DNA from: Cristatella mucedo
Lineage: Eukaryota; Bryozoa; Phylactolaemata; Cristatellidae
Assembly: GCA_009760855.2 (NCBI GenBank)
Contig: WPIO01000160.1
Location: forward strand, 156,001-220,000
Direction: 5' to 3'
Length of the DNA stretch: 64,000 nt
Part shown: positions 1 to 10,873 of the stretch, piece by piece
Numbering within the stretch: the stretch's first letter is position 1
How the letters are laid out: each line of letters starts with the position of its first letter
Made by a program: the position numbers and the translations under genes
The notes under the pieces: generated by a model
Seen by the model: only the letters and a program-made list of their open reading frames with translations
Database searches by the model: none
What the model was told of the DNA's origin: nothing

Positions 1-83
1 GTCCGGTGGCTTCGCTTTAAAAGTGCCTCTTTTAAGTGCATTAAACGCTACTAGTTAGAGCTCGGTCTACTAGTGTCATTCCT

Positions 84-130
84 GGTCGCTAGTACAGCCC
101 GGTCACTAGTACAGCCCGGTCACTAGTACC
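84..130. repeat. Short 17-bp tandem repeat, about 2.7 copies
   Basis: A 17-base unit (GGTCRCTAGTACAGCCC) occurs twice and then partially a third time. No coding content is seen around it in bases 1-160. Confidence 0.7.
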
Positions 131-164
131 GGTTACCCGCGCATTGGCGTAACTAGTTGCGGCC

Positions 165-290
165 GCCGGCCGTAGTGAAAGTGCTCGCGCAAGATGACCA
201 AGGTCCTGAGTTCGAATCCTCCAGCTGACGGTCCTTTTTTCACCAACTGCAAGCGGTGGCGATAGCCTCTAGCGGCGAGATGGCAACCAG
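165..290 (+). mobile_element. Degenerate SINE-1 fragment
   Basis: A tRNA B-box-like GTTCGAATCC is followed by CAACTGCAAGCGGTGGCGATAG, close to the conserved body of the SINE-1 copies near 8.0, 19.1 and 27.8 kb. The head is poorly preserved and the 3' end is lost, so the boundaries are approximate. Confidence 0.5.
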
Positions 291-299
291 TACTTTCGA

Positions 300-1304
300 G
301 ATTGATGTGTAATTCTAGTACGACTTTCAGCGAAGCGAGTCCGCAGGCAGTGAGCTCTGAAAACGGCAGAAGAGCCTTTCCTTCCCGGTTGTCCGAGCCG
401 CTTGCAGTGGGTAATAAATGGATCGTCCACTGCAGGACTCACGACGATCACGACGCGATCACGATCGCAATCGCGATCGCTCACGACGCGGATCGTGCAG
501 AGCGCGAGCACCTTCACCCTAGGCTAAATCCGTGCTGCAATCGTCTGCTGCATGCATGCACACGAAGCTCGAAGCGGCGGCGAGCGGGTCGAAGGTTCCC
601 GTCGCCAAGAACGTACGCGCGCTGCGCCGAGAGGCTCTTCTGCGCGCGCGTGCGTTGGCTGGGCCGGAAGTGGAGGTGAGGCACCGTATTTCAGGAGCGA
701 AACGCGTCGGTAGACGAAACAAGTCGTCCGTGAAATGTCATCCGTGAAATATCGATTGCTACAATAATATGAAATAATAATTACAAGTCATCCGTGAAAT
801 TTCATCCGAGAAGGACCGGCTACGCGTCCGCGGCGAAAAAAACGCCGACACCTACGCAAGCAACTACCATATGCGTAGTGCGCCATCACGGCTCAACGTG
901 AATGACGGCGGTGAGACCGACCGTCCGTACTTCCGTCCGACCACTTGAGGGCATGAAGCCTGTGCACTGGAGGAAAAATAATTCTATATTGTATTAACAT
1001 ATCTTATTGCAATTATTTGATCTCATTATTTCCTAAACAAGATACTGTCCACAACTTGTCCGCGCCTTAGTTTCGCTGGTGACTTAAGCGATTTGGCTGC
1101 CTAGCCTGGCTCACCAGGGAGCGAAACTACGGTAGCGAAACTACGTCCGCTCGAGCGTTCAAACTGCGCAGGTTCGCTCCGCAAGAGCCGCACCTGGCTT
1201 CGGATGAGAATTACAGTACTGTCTACAATACGAGGCGATGCCATCTCCGTGGCGATTAGTCTGAATATCTCACGCGGGATCTCGTTCAAACTCAACGAGG
1301 CGAT
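300..1304. other. GC-rich unique sequence, no gene recognised
   Basis: Overlapping open frames on both strands look like by-products of GC richness and match no family I know. GATC/CGATCGC clusters lie at about 440-500. GTCATCCGTGAAAT-like words recur at about 719-810. Confidence 0.4.
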
Positions 1305-1358
1305 AGAGAGAGAGGGAGAGAGAGAGGAGGGGGGGAGAGAGAGTGTGTGATAGAGAGG

Positions 1359-1402
<44 letters not shown>
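1305..1402. repeat. (GA)n microsatellite with imperfect flanks
   Basis: A pure GA run at about 1,361-1,402 is preceded by interrupted GA-rich sequence and followed by GAGACGGAGAC-type sequence to about 1,475. The Arg/Glu- and Ser/Leu-rich frames across it are artefacts of the repeat. Confidence 0.9.
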
Positions 1403-1403
<1 letters not shown>

Positions 1404-1475
1404 ACAGTGTGGGAGAGACCAGAGATCAGAGACAGAGACGGAGACCAGAGGCGGAGACGGAGACAAAGACAGAGA

Positions 1476-1924
1476 GCCACGCGGCTCTCCAGCGATGCTG
1501 CCGTTGTGGCTGCGTCGGCGGTGGCTAGGGCTAGTCGACCGACGGTAGCTATCGCCGCGAGATAGATGACATCTCTCGAGATAGATGACATCTCTCCAGA
1601 CACGACCGCTAAATTGGGTCGCGCGTGGATTGCGGCGGCACCGGAATTTGGCTTTAGCGGTTAGAAATCCGCTTGCCAGCAATGTCGACGAAATATGGGC
1701 GCTCGTTAAGTGGGCGGCGGCGCAACGGATGCGGTCGCGCGCGCTGCCGAGAACGGCGGCGGAGCATTAGCGGTACGAACGGCGCGTCCACGCGCAGCAT
1801 GGCGGCGGCGCGCAGCATGGCGGCGATGAGGAGCTTCGAGCCTGCGCCGTCGAGCGGTTCCTTGAAACGGCGTCGACATCGACGCGTAGACATCCGTCTC
1901 GGCATCGACGCGTAGGGCTTAGCG
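1476..1924. other. GC-rich sequence without recognised gene
   Basis: Open frames exist on both strands but none has a recognisable domain. Short local duplications are seen: GAGATAGATGACATCTCTC twice at about 1,558-1,595, and CGCAGCATGGCGGCG twice at about 1,794-1,825. Confidence 0.35.
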
Positions 1925-2030
1925 TAGTAATAATAATAATGATAAAAATTCACTTGCCATAGCGCCCTCATAGAACTCAAGTGTCTTTATAGGCACTTTA
2001 CGTTTGCTGTTAAGGAAAAACGACTGCACG
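1925..2030 (-). mobile_element. LINE-A 3' tail fragment
   Basis: An (AAT)n run is followed by AGCGCCCTCATAGAACTCAA and the GGCACTTTACGTTTGCTG block. This is the reverse complement of the 3' end of the LINE-A copy at 11.2-13.6 kb. Only the terminal 100 bases or so are present, as expected for 5'-truncated retrotransposition. Confidence 0.75.
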
Positions 2031-2139
2031 GTCAATAGTAGTTGTAATTATAGTAATATTAATATTTATTATTAATATTTATTAATTAATTTTATATATT
2101 AATATTTATTTATTTATTAATTACTATTGTAGTTGTAAT

Positions 2140-2540
2140 GATAATATATTTGATATAGCGCACTCAGAGAACTCAATCTCTTTCTAGGTGCTTTACATTT
2201 GCTGCAAAGGAAACACGACTGAATTGTTAGTGGCGGAATGCTGAATAAACAACAAGAATAACAAGTTTTAGGGGTGGCGTGCAAAGCACAGGGTCAGCAT
2301 GCAAGTTTGATTAGCGGCAGCATGCACAGTGTCAGCACATACAGGGCGAACCGAAGGGACCCACTAAATGCTGTCATAAATGGATGCGTTTCTAGTTCTT
2401 TTTTAAATGTGGACAAGACAGGAAATGTCGTGACGCAGGTCGGGAGTGAGTTCCAGGCTCTGGGAGCATATGAACTAAAGGCTCTGTCTCCAAAGGATTT
2501 GAGATTTGCAATAGGTGTGGGTAAACAGTTAGAATGGTTA
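2140..2540 (-). mobile_element. LINE-A 3' fragment (3' UTR plus C-terminal codons)
   Basis: The reverse complement matches the 3' UTR of the 13.3 kb copy (TCAGCATGCAA, GTTAGTGGCRG, GGACCCACTAAATGCTGT) and the last codons of its ORF. A poly-A/T-rich stretch separates it from the shorter tail at 1.93 kb. Confidence 0.8.
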
Positions 2541-2830
2541 TAATAATAATAATAATGTAATTAATAGTGCATTCAATATAGCGCCCTCAGAGAACTCGAA
2601 TCACTTTCTAGGATTTATATATTTGCTACAAAGGAAGCACGATCGAATCGTAATTGGTAGCACGCTCAAAAATCACCACGAATAACTCGGTCAGGGGTGA
2701 CGTAATGATTAGCGGAAGCGCGCTCGACGAACAACAAGCGTAACTTGGTTAGAGGTGACATGCGAAGGGTCAGCATGCAAATTTGGTTAGTGTCAGCATA
2801 CACAGCGTCAGCTCGCAGAGGACGAACCTC
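2541..2830 (-). mobile_element. LINE-A 3' fragment, abutting the previous copy
   Basis: A second tail starts with (AAT)n and AGCGCCCTCAGAGAACTCG immediately where the 2.14-2.54 kb copy ends. The two are in tandem in the same orientation, or one inserted into the other. Confidence 0.75.
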
Positions 2831-3124
2831 TTTCTCGCCTCTTTTACGCGGCTCAGGGAAGAGGACAGTCTGCGTGCTCTCCCTCCGGCGAGGTAGCCGG
2901 CAAAGCCGCCAGAGCCGCCCACTTCCGCTAGCTACAGCGAGCCCGCTCCTACGAACGGCAGGGCCGTTCGCGTTGCTCGGGGTTGCTGAGGCGAGCGAGC
3001 GCGAAACTCGGCAGCCAATTCGCACGTTTGGCCCGCGCTTGGCCAACGAATATAATCGCGCACCGCTGCGCCACCTAGTAGGCAAATTCGCAGCATCGAG
3101 GACTGTGAAGAAAATATTTGTGTG
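2831..3124. other. GC-rich spacer before LINE-B copy 1
   Basis: The plus-strand frame that ends in the LINE-B endonuclease is open through here, but the sequence does not resemble LINE-B. I read it as fortuitous upstream sequence rather than part of the element. Confidence 0.35.
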
Positions 3125-3467
3125 TGACAGGCCGCTACTGATTGTAGGAGACTTCAATATTCACGTTGACAACCCTAGCAACAGTCAGGTCCGCTCATTT
3201 CTTGACTGTCTGGATAATCTTGGTTTGGCCCAACACGTTAATCATAGCACCCACGTCGGTGGCCACATTCTAGATCTCGTGATCACTAAGGATGTCCTCC
3301 CCACTGACTTTGTGGTGTGCCCACTGACCCTCTCAGATAATTGTTCGGTCTCGTTTACTGTTCCTGCTCCCTCGTACGTGCAGGGCAATGTCGAATTTGC
3401 CAAACGACGTAACTTACAAAGCATTGACATGGACAAGCTTTTGAAATCTGTTTGTGATGCTTCTTGA
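3125..3467 (+). pseudogene. LINE-B ORF2, endonuclease C-terminal part
   Basis: The translation shows the APE endonuclease motifs GDFNIHVD and HILDLVITKDVL, then SDNCSVSF. In this family the last motif normally reads SDH, and the related copy at 16.7 kb has SDHCSVSF, so the catalytic histidine is replaced by asparagine here. The frame ends at 3,465-3,467 because five bases (AGGTC in copy 2) are missing after GTGATGC. The product would be inactive. Confidence 0.85.
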
Positions 3468-4207
3468 TCTGCACTCAGACTCGACCGGCAGCCTCGATAC
3501 CCTCACTGATGCGATGAACATGACACTCAGGAGTGCTCTTGACAAGCATGCTCCCGTTCGCTCTATCCGTGTTCAAAGTCGTCGAGATTGCTTTCAATTT
3601 ACAAAAAAAACTCCTTAAGATGCGCCGTGTTCAGCACAGGCTGGAACGTCGTTTCAAGAAATCGGGGTCTGAGGCAGACCTAGTCAATTTTAAAGACTTC
3701 CTTCGTGTTTACACACGAAAGCTTAAAAAAGCCAGGGCTTCTTTTTTCATTAGAAAACTGAATTCCTGCCAGTCGGACACTAAACAGATTTACAAGACAG
3801 TAAACCATTTACTGGCCAATGCTGTCAGGTCTTACTCCCCAGATATTAAGGGCTCAGCCGAAAAGTTTTCAGCCTTCTTTACTGAAAAAAATGTACACAT
3901 TCGTGCCTCCATTAAGCCCGCTCCGACCAAAGCAATCGCCGTTCCTCAACCTGTGACCTTTCTTAAAACATTCTCTGATGTTTCTGCCTGTGATGTGGCT
4001 GCCTTAATAAGGTCTAGAAAAAAGAGCTCGTCTCCTGAAGACCCTATACCTTCATCTCTGTGGTCTTCACTTGCAGACCAACTTAGCCCTGCCATAACCA
4101 AGATTTTTAATGCTTCTTTGGGAAAAGGGATCGTCCCCAAGTCCTTCAAATCGGCAATCGTTAGACCTATTCTTAAAAAGCCTGGATTAGACACAGAGGT
4201 CCTTTAA
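3468..4207 (+). pseudogene. LINE-B ORF2, linker and RT N-terminal part
   Basis: This segment encodes the basic linker (KMRRVQHRLERRFKKSG) and the start of the reverse transcriptase (SSPEDPIPSSLW, SAIVRPILKKPGLD). An expanded A-run at about 3,600-3,607 shifts the frame relative to copy 2. The frame then stops at TAA 4,205-4,207, directly before the conserved NYRPVS motif. The same stop is present in copy 2. Confidence 0.85.
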
Positions 4208-5065
4208 AATTATCGCCCAGTTTCCATTCTTCCTTTCTTATCAAAGATTCTTGAAAAAATTGTTGCTAAGCAGCTAGTTGAACATATTGAAAATAATGGA
4301 ATGTCAGAAACATTTCAATCAGGTTTCAAGAGGCAGCACTCTACCGAAACTGCTCTCCTCCGTGTTAACAATGACATTCTACGTGGCAACGACGACGGGA
4401 ATGTCACTGTCCTAGCTCTGCTAGATCTGTCTGCTGCCTTCGACACGATTGATCACGAAGTTCTGCTTGAACGACTGAGAACAACGATCGGTCTGGCAGA
4501 CGAAGCACTGGCGTGGTTTAAATCATACTTGTCTGATCGTGTTCAATCCGTGTCGTGTGGGGGCCAGGTCTCAGACATAAGAAGGGTCACGTGTTGTGTC
4601 CCTCAAGGGTCTGTACTTGGTCCCTTGCTGTTCTCCATTTATACTCAACCTCTGGGAAAAGTGATTAAGGCCCATGGAATAGGATATCACTTCTATGCTG
4701 ACGATACTCAGTTGTATTTGTCATTTAAACCGTCGGAATCTGCTGCAGCAACTGAGAAACTGAATGCTTGCCTTGCCGATATTCGATCCTGGATGTCGGA
4801 AAACTTCCTGAAATTAAATGACGATAAAACCGAACTGCTTCTCATAGGACGCCCTAAGCGTGTGGCTGGATTAAAAGGCTTTGCCGTTCTAATATGTGAT
4901 GCTATTGTGCGACCTTTACCACGTGCTCGAAATTTAGGTGTCGTGTTTGACAGCTGCCTCAATTTCAAAAGCTTCATTCAGAAGACTGCCTCTACAGCTA
5001 GCCATCACATCCGATCCCTATCCAAGATTAGAAGCTGTCTCCCACAGTGGCTTGTAAAAATTTAA
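4208..5065 (+). pseudogene. LINE-B ORF2, reverse transcriptase core
   Basis: The RT motifs appear in order: NYRPVSILPFLSK, FQSGFKRQHSTETALLRV, LLDLSAAFDTIDHEVLL, VPQGSVLGPLLF and the catalytic FYADDTQLYLSF near 4,690-4,730. KLNDDKTELLLIG and ARNLGVVFDS follow. It is in the same frame as the preceding segment, so only the TAA separates them. A small deletion near 5,050 relative to copy 2 shifts the frame and ends this piece. Confidence 0.9.
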
Positions 5066-5734
5066 CTAGCTGTTTAGTTCTGTCTCGGCTTGATTATTGT
5101 AATTCCCTTTTGGCTGGGCTACCAAAGAAAGCTAGTATGCCACTACAGCGGACTATGAATATGGCTGTAAGGCTGGTCTTCAAGTCCCAGCGGTTTGAGC
5201 ACGTGTCACCTTTGCTGGAAGAGCTAGGATGGTTGCCGGTTGAGCAAAGGATACGGAGCAAAGTTCTTACGCTGACCCACAAGGCCCGCCACGGCTTGGC
5301 TCCTTCATACCTAGCTGAACTGCTACATCAGTTTCAGCCTGTTCGCGCCCTCAGGTCCTGTGTGTACAATAAATTAGCTGTCCCATTGCTCCGCTTAAAG
5401 ACAGTTGGCGACAGAAGCTTTAGCTCTGCAGGTCCTAGACTGTGGAACTCGCTTCCACAATTCTTACGCAACGACATCTACTCTCCAACTGCCGACTATG
5501 GCACATCTTTTTCAGCGGTCCTGAACTGCTACGTCTATGCTACTCAATACCTCAACTGCTCTCCTAACTCTGCTGTGCTTCCCACTTTCTCTTTGTTGCG
5601 TGAGACGAAGTCTGTTGGCTACCGAATGCGTACCGAAAGCCGCTTAGGCTGTGAGTGCGCTATACAAAACTCTCCTGCGTTACGCCCACATGGTCTTTAT
5701 GACTTTGTGGAGTTACTAACGGAGATACATTACA
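5066..5734 (+). pseudogene. LINE-B ORF2 C-terminal region and 3' UTR
   Basis: The sequence continues the LINE-B C-terminus (LVLSRLDYCNSLLAGLPKK, VRALRSC, GDRSFSSAGPRLWNSLPQFL). The frame then runs through what is 3' UTR in the other copies, because their TAA before CACCCACATGG is missing here (GCGTTACGCCC instead of GCGTAACACCC). Confidence 0.85.
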
Positions 5735-6250
5735 AACTGTTCGCTGCTCCGACAGCTGTTCGCTCCTCCCTCTATCCGCTCTCCAGCGATAGTGCAAAGC
5801 GCGAGCTCGCTGCCCCGCGCCCACAGCTCGCGCGCGCGAACTCCGCCATACTTCCTGCGCACCCACTTTCATCCTGCACGCTTCCGACGCGGCATTTTCC
5901 TGCGTACGCAAGCACTGCCTTTTTGCAAGCTTCTTGCACCTTTAATTTCCAAGGAGTCTTATCAAATGTATTATTATTGTTATTATTATTATCACCTTTG
6001 CAACCCAAACGATTTCTGTGCGGTCTTCACTTTCAAGGTCGACGGCCTTCGAGTGTTTCCTTAGAAAAAAAGGAATCTTGGGCGAGATCTGAGTGCGCTG
6101 CGTCTAGCTGAGGTTGAGCACTCCGTCGGCCACAGTAGTCACGTACTAAGCAGGGTCGACTCCAGACTTTGTCTGCGTCGGATTTTGCAGAGTCACCGTG
6201 GCCGTGTTAGCGCGCCGAAGCCTGAGCGAGAAGAGGAAGATACGTACAAT
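5735..6250. other. Spacer with a minimal LINE-A-like tail
   Basis: GC-rich sequence with GCGCGCG clusters. At about 5,957-5,992, GTCTTATCAAATG plus (TATTATT) resembles only the last bases of a LINE-A tail. No gene is recognised. Confidence 0.35.
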
Positions 6251-6251
6251 T

Positions 6252-6317
<66 letters not shown>

Positions 6318-6318
6318 A
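6251..6318. repeat. Compound (TA)n(TG)n(TA)n microsatellite
   Basis: TA dinucleotides, then about 17 TG repeats, then TA again. Frames through it are not genes. Confidence 0.95.
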
Positions 6319-7243
6319 AGTAATATATAAGATATAAGAATAAGACATAACCTAGAGAGCTGCGTGGCGCCCCGGAAGCTCGCGTGGCTCCTTCTGTGGC
6401 TCGCGCCGCTCCTTTCCGCTCCTTTTCCGTCGCGCTAGGTCGCTCAGGTGCGGTCGACGCAAAGCGCCGTTGATGCGTCGGCGTCGAAGGCGAAAGCCGT
6501 CCAATAGCGAACGCGTGCAAAGGTGAAGGCGGTAGAGAAATAAGTAAGAAAGGGTAGTGAGTGCAGGTGACTCGTAACGTCGGCGCGTCGACGACGAAAA
6601 AGCTGCGTCTTCTACGCAACTCGCGAACGTTCTGGAACGTCCGCGAACTTGCCTCGAGTGCAAACTAGCGTCGCTACTAGGACGTAGCAGTTGCGAAATA
6701 GCGTCGAGCGTAGCCGTGTCTGCAGCGCGCTTCGCACTTGGAAGTCGCCGTTTTTGCTTGCTAAAAGGCTGCTGCGTGCCCGAGCGAATGCTTAAAATGC
6801 CAGATGGCTGCCATGGTATTGCTCAACCATTGGGGAGGGGGTGCACTTTAACTCATTCCTTCTGTCTGCAGGAAGCTGGACGCGAAGGACCGTCGAGGAA
6901 GCACTCTCTTAAAGCAGCGTAGTGGTGCTGCAGAGTGAAAGAATACGATGGCATTCGGCGCTTGGATGAGCGATGGCAAGGCAGAATCGATTGTTCAGGA
7001 GGACGTGGGAGTTTCAAGAGGCACAGACTGAAAGAGCAGCCCTACTACCAACACTCTGCAGGACCGCCTCTTTGAATCGGGTCCAAGTGTATATCTATGT
7101 ATGTCCAGGTGTACATCTATGTATTTACTGGTGTATATCTATGCCGGCGTGGGCCCAGTCGGGGATCCCGTATTAGTAATACGTCAGTTATAAGCGGCCT
7201 CAGAGAGCACTCAGAGATCAAGCGAAATACGAGCGCCTAATCC
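6319..7243. other. Sequence without recognised gene
   Basis: GC-rich to about 6,750, with overlapping minus-strand open frames of low-complexity Arg/Ser composition. From about 7,080 to 7,145 a short motif recurs three times (GTATATCTATGTAT, GTACATCTATGTAT, GTATATCTATGCCG). Confidence 0.35.
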
Positions 7244-7482
7244 CAATAATAATACATTTGCATATAGCGCCCCCAGAGAACTCAGTATCTCTTTTGAGGC
7301 GCTTTAAATACGCTGCAAAGGAAGCACGATCGAATGGCTAGCGTTAGCACGCTTGCTCAATGGTAACGAGCATAACATGGTTAGAGGTGACACGCGCAGG
7401 GTCAGCATGCGAATGCGGTTAGTGACAGCATTCGCGGTGTACGGAGCAGGCGTAAGCGCACAAAGGACGAATCGCGTGGGCT
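7244..7482 (-). mobile_element. LINE-A 3' fragment
   Basis: The reverse complement carries the standard tail (ATT, GCGCTATATG, GTTCTCTGGGGGCGC), the CATGCTGACCC-like block and the AATCGTCC-like block. It is about 240 bp and 5'-truncated within the 3' UTR. Confidence 0.8.
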
Positions 7483-7978
7483 CGAATATTGTGTCCAATC
7501 GACTGCTGAGCCACTTGGGCTCGGATTTAGCGGAGGGTACCGCTGAGAGGATTTGCTGGATTTGCAGCGCATCTTGGCAGACGGACTGATTTGGGGCTAA
7601 GTATAGTGGGATAGTAGCAGTTTTCGGCACACTGGCAAATCAGTGTTAAAACCGTCGAATATATCGAAAGCGAGGCCCCCCGCATGTTTGCCTGGATGTT
7701 AAGTTGTCGCTTTTCTTGACCAAGATCGCAAGTTTGAGTCCTACAGTTATATTACATTGTAACTATATTGTAGCATTGTTTATATATATATTTATTAATT
7801 AATATTGTGTACAATTATTGCAATAATTATCAATATATATATATATATATATTATATTTATAAGTATATTGTGTCTTTTGAAAAAGCGATTTCTGCGATA
7901 GCCTTCTTCGAGGAGAGACTCTTCTGCCCCTGGATAAGCGAGGCTATTCGATCTGCTAACATTAGTTTCACTTTTATT
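7483..7978. other. Spacer with A/T-rich low complexity
   Basis: A short unrecognised region is followed by A/T-rich sequence with a (TA) run at about 7,832-7,850. No coding signal. Confidence 0.35.
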
Positions 7979-8146
7979 TACTAGCTGATTTGGCAGCCTC
8001 TTTTGTATAGCGACAGATGAGCCTTTATGGCTGTCACCACCACCGCTTGCAGCAGCGATAAAGAATCGCCCACCACAGGAATCGAACTCGCGACCTCGGA
8101 CCATGGTCATGAAAAGCAACCGCCTGGTGTGCCATCACGGCTCACC
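7979..8146 (-). mobile_element. SINE-1 copy (tRNA-derived)
   Basis: Read on the minus strand, the head GGTGAGCCGTGATGGCACAC, a B-box-like GGTCGCGAGTTCGATTCC, the body GCGATTCTTTATCGCTGCTG and the 3' end TCAGCTAGTAAAT give a near full-length element of about 168 bp. A few bases around the A-box to B-box spacer are missing compared with the 19.1 kb copy. Confidence 0.85.
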
Positions 8147-8524
8147 AATTTACCTTGCCCATAGGCTGAGACTCAGTGGTAAGTGGCAGGTGGCATCCGC
8201 CGGTCACGTGGTCACGCTGAACGGGCGGAGACCAAAGCTCGAGTGTATTCTCGATCGAGAGCGACCGAATAAAAATCCCCTGAGGTGAGGCACGCCGAGT
8301 TGAATTGACCTAGCTAGACCGATTTGTTTAGACCGAGGAAAGCGGCGAGCGCTTACGCAGGCATGCATCGAGTCTTTCGCTTTTCATGATCAAGTTCAAG
8401 GAGGGCTTATGAGTTTTCAGAATTGAGAGAGCGATCGGTTCGTCGCATGCACGTACAAACAATGGCATTGACCTTTGGCATTGAAACTGCCTCGTCACTC
8501 CAACGACGATAAATAAGTAAATAA
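8147..8524. other. Unrecognised spacer between two SINE-1 copies
   Basis: No open frame of note and no known repeat. Confidence 0.3.
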
Positions 8525-8678
8525 ATCCTAGCTGATTTTACAGCCTCTTTTTCTATAGCGACAGAAGAGCCTTTACGGCCATCACCACCGCTGGCAATGA
8601 CGATAAAGGATCGCCCACCGCAGGAATCGAACTCACGACTTAGGTCGTGAAAGCAACCGCCTTACCTAGTGTGCCATG
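8525..8678 (-). mobile_element. SINE-1 copy
   Basis: It has the same orientation and body as the copy 540 bp upstream, with TCGTGAGTTCGATTCCTGCGG as B-box region. The A/T-rich tail (ATTTATTTACTTATTTATCG on the minus strand) shows the SINE-1 tail to be TTTA-like. The head lacks the last GGTGAGCC bases. Confidence 0.85.
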
Positions 8679-8727
8679 AAAGAAGCTCAGGGTCGTCTTC
8701 GCTGCACGGTAGTAATAGCAATAACAG

Positions 8728-9130
8728 TAATAATAAACTTGGTATAGTGCCCTCAGAGAACTCAATCTGTGTCTGGGCACTTTACATTTGCTGCAATGGA
8801 AGCATGATCGAACGGTTAGTGGTAGCATGTTCAATGACAACAAGCATGACATTATTAGAGGTGACATGTACCGGGTCAGCATGCAAATATATAGTTAGTA
8901 GCAGCATGCGAAGTGTCAGCATACATACGCCTACAAAAGACGAATCGCAGGGACCCATTAAATGCAGTGATAAATAGGTGCGTTTTCAGTTTCTCGTTAA
9001 ATGTGGTCAAGTCAGGAGATGTCGTGACGCAAGTCGGAAGAGAGCTCCAGGCTTTGGGGGCATGCGAACTAAATGCATGCGGTCTCCAAAGGATTTCAGG
9101 TATGTACGAGATATGGGTACACAGTTAAAT
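8728..9130 (-). mobile_element. LINE-A 3' fragment
   Basis: The AAT run, AGTGCCCTCAGAGAACTCAA, the TCAGCATGCAA blocks and the terminal ORF codons match the reverse complement of the 13 kb copy. It is interrupted at about 9,130 by a hairpin-forming insertion; further LINE-A sequence resumes at about 9,255. Confidence 0.85.
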
Positions 9131-9145
9131 GCCGACGGTAGCAGA

Positions 9146-9196
9146 AAAATGACACAGACAGCGACGACGAGCGCTCGTCGCTGTCTATGTCATTTT
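9146..9196. repeat. Inverted repeat (hairpin) inside LINE-A sequence
   Basis: The arm AAAATGACACAGACAGCGACG is followed by its near-exact inverse, with GAGCGC at the centre. One arm carries an extra CGA and there is one mismatch. The stem is about 24 bp with almost no loop. Confidence 0.85.
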
Positions 9197-9254
9197 CCTA
9201 TGTCATATCGAGTCCGTATCCATAGTGCTGACAAGCCTGTTTAGCAGAGGCGAA

Positions 9255-9495
9255 CGGCTTGAGTGAGCTCCAGGTTTTGGGAGCGTACGAACTGAAGGCA
9301 TGGTCTCCGGAGGATTCGAGGTTTGTACGAGGTATTGGTAAGCAATTAGAGACCAAAAGGCGGGTGGTACGATGCTTAGCCTGGCCGGGGAGTAGATCCG
9401 ATGGATAGGCTGGAAGTCGATGCGTTGCTTGACTGGGAGCCAGAGCTCGAGTCGGCAAGAAGGGGTGAGATGCGATTGCGTCTACTCAGCTGGAG
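9255..9495 (-). mobile_element. LINE-A fragment (C-terminal RT region)
   Basis: The reverse complement encodes the LINE-A C-terminus (a KHRTT-like block, PRTNLESSGDHAFSSYAPK) and upstream codons. The order and overlap with the 8.73-9.13 kb piece suggest a second, partly duplicated copy. Confidence 0.75.
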
Positions 9496-10159
9496 GACAC
9501 CTTTCAGGGAGGGAAACGTATTGAGTTCGGATATTTGCACGATTTGCATATTTGCTCGGCATATTCCTGCAAGTCCCTCGTCCGTCGTTCTCAAATTGAC
9601 ATGCCGGTACCGGCGGCTGGCCTGGAGCGAGATTAACCCACTTGCCAACATCGTTAAGGCTGGCTGAACTTGAGCCGAGGCTGATCCCCCACGATCCCAA
9701 ATATATTGGCTCGACGAACGTAGGCGGCGCAGCCGTTTGGTCATTTGTCAGCCGCAGCGCGACACCCACTCGGTATAGATCGCCCCCGGACGGAGAAGCT
9801 GCCAGCCGTTCTTTGGCTCGCAGCGCTCGCTCGGAGTCTCTAAAAGCAGGCTGCCTGGCGGCCGGATGCTTGGACGCAAAAAGGCCCGGCTCCATCTAGT
9901 GGAGCCGCCGGCTGGTTAAGCCGGATCGGTGTTAAGCCGACCGATGAAAACTTGACGTGGCGCAGAATAACGTTGCTGCCTTATTTAGCACTCGAGACTT
10001 CGTCCAGCCAGAGCTCCGAGGAGACTCGTGAATTATGAGCTGTCGCGTTCTCCTGGTCGAATGTAGATGCGAGCGGCTTTTGGTAGTCTAGGTCGCCTTT
10101 AAACTTCGGAGGTGTGGGGAGCTTCGGGGTCCGTTCTCTGTCCCAGTTTCTTTCCCATC
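9496..10159. other. GC-rich sequence without recognised gene
   Basis: Open frames of 85-137 codons on both strands show no family resemblance. I see no repeat relationship to other parts of the window. Confidence 0.3.
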
Positions 10160-10706
10160 TTTATCTCTCTCTCTCTCTCCCTCCCTCTCTCTGTCTCTCT
10201 TTCTCTTCCGATCATTCTCTCTCTCTCCCTTTCCCTCTCTCTCTTCCTCTCGCTCTCTCTCTCTCTCTCTCTCCCGATCCCCCTTTCTCGATCCACCTCA
10301 CTCGATCCCCATCTCTCTCTCTCTCTCTCTCACGATTCGTCTCAATCTCTCTCTTTCTTTCTCTCTCTTCCCCCTCTCCCTCTTCCTCCATCTCTCCCTC
10401 CCTTCCCTCTCTCTCTCTCTCTCTTTCTCTCGCCCTCTCTCTCTCTCTCTCTCTCAATCCCTCTCTATCAACCCCCTCTCTCTCTCTCTTGATCCCACAT
10501 CTCTCTCTCTCTCTCTCTCTCTCAATCCTTCTCTCTCTCTCTCGCTCCTCTCTCTCTTCCTCCCTTCCTCTTCCTCTCTCTCTCTTTTTCACTCTCATCC
10601 ACTCTCTTTCTTTCAATCCGTCGCTCTCTCTTTCTCTCTCGACCACTCTCTGTCTCTCCCTCGCTCTTTTTTTGTCTCCCTCATTCTCGCTCTCTCTTCT
10701 CTCTTC
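10160..10706. repeat. (CT)n-rich polypyrimidine tract, about 550 bp
   Basis: Almost pure C/T on the plus strand, with short CGATC and TCAATC interruptions. Long Ser/Leu/Pro frames (plus) and Arg/Glu frames (minus) are composition artefacts. Confidence 0.95.
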
Positions 10707-10727
10707 GCCCCTGGTTGCTTTCGTCAC

Positions 10728-10873
10728 AAAACGCAATCGTAGCTTTCATTCCAACGCCGACGACACCGAGCTCTACTTAAGCTTTAAGCATTCTAACGCT
10801 TCTCATTTGACTGACATTCGGACCAACTCAATTTCCTTGCTGCTAGAATGGACGACATTCGCTCTTGGGTGGC

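Larger units (their letters stand above)
3125..5734 (+). mobile_element. LINE-B copy 1 (CR1/L2-like non-LTR retrotransposon), 5'-truncated
   Basis: The element runs from the middle of the APE-type endonuclease (GDFN near 3,150) through the reverse transcriptase to a 3' end at GGAGATACATTACA. It lies 13 kb upstream of a close relative at 16.7-19.4 kb; comparison of the two identifies the breaks. The 3' tail is ACATT-type, unlike the (ATT)n of LINE-A. Confidence 0.9.

Noticed and set aside
140-165. GCGGCCGC near the window start as a cloning-vector junction
   Set aside because: A single NotI-like site next to native tandem repeats; no vector backbone sequence seen.
302-747. Overlapping 67-125 codon frames at the window start
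   Set aside because: Three mutually overlapping frames in GC-rich sequence with GATC clusters, no splice sites and no recognisable domain.
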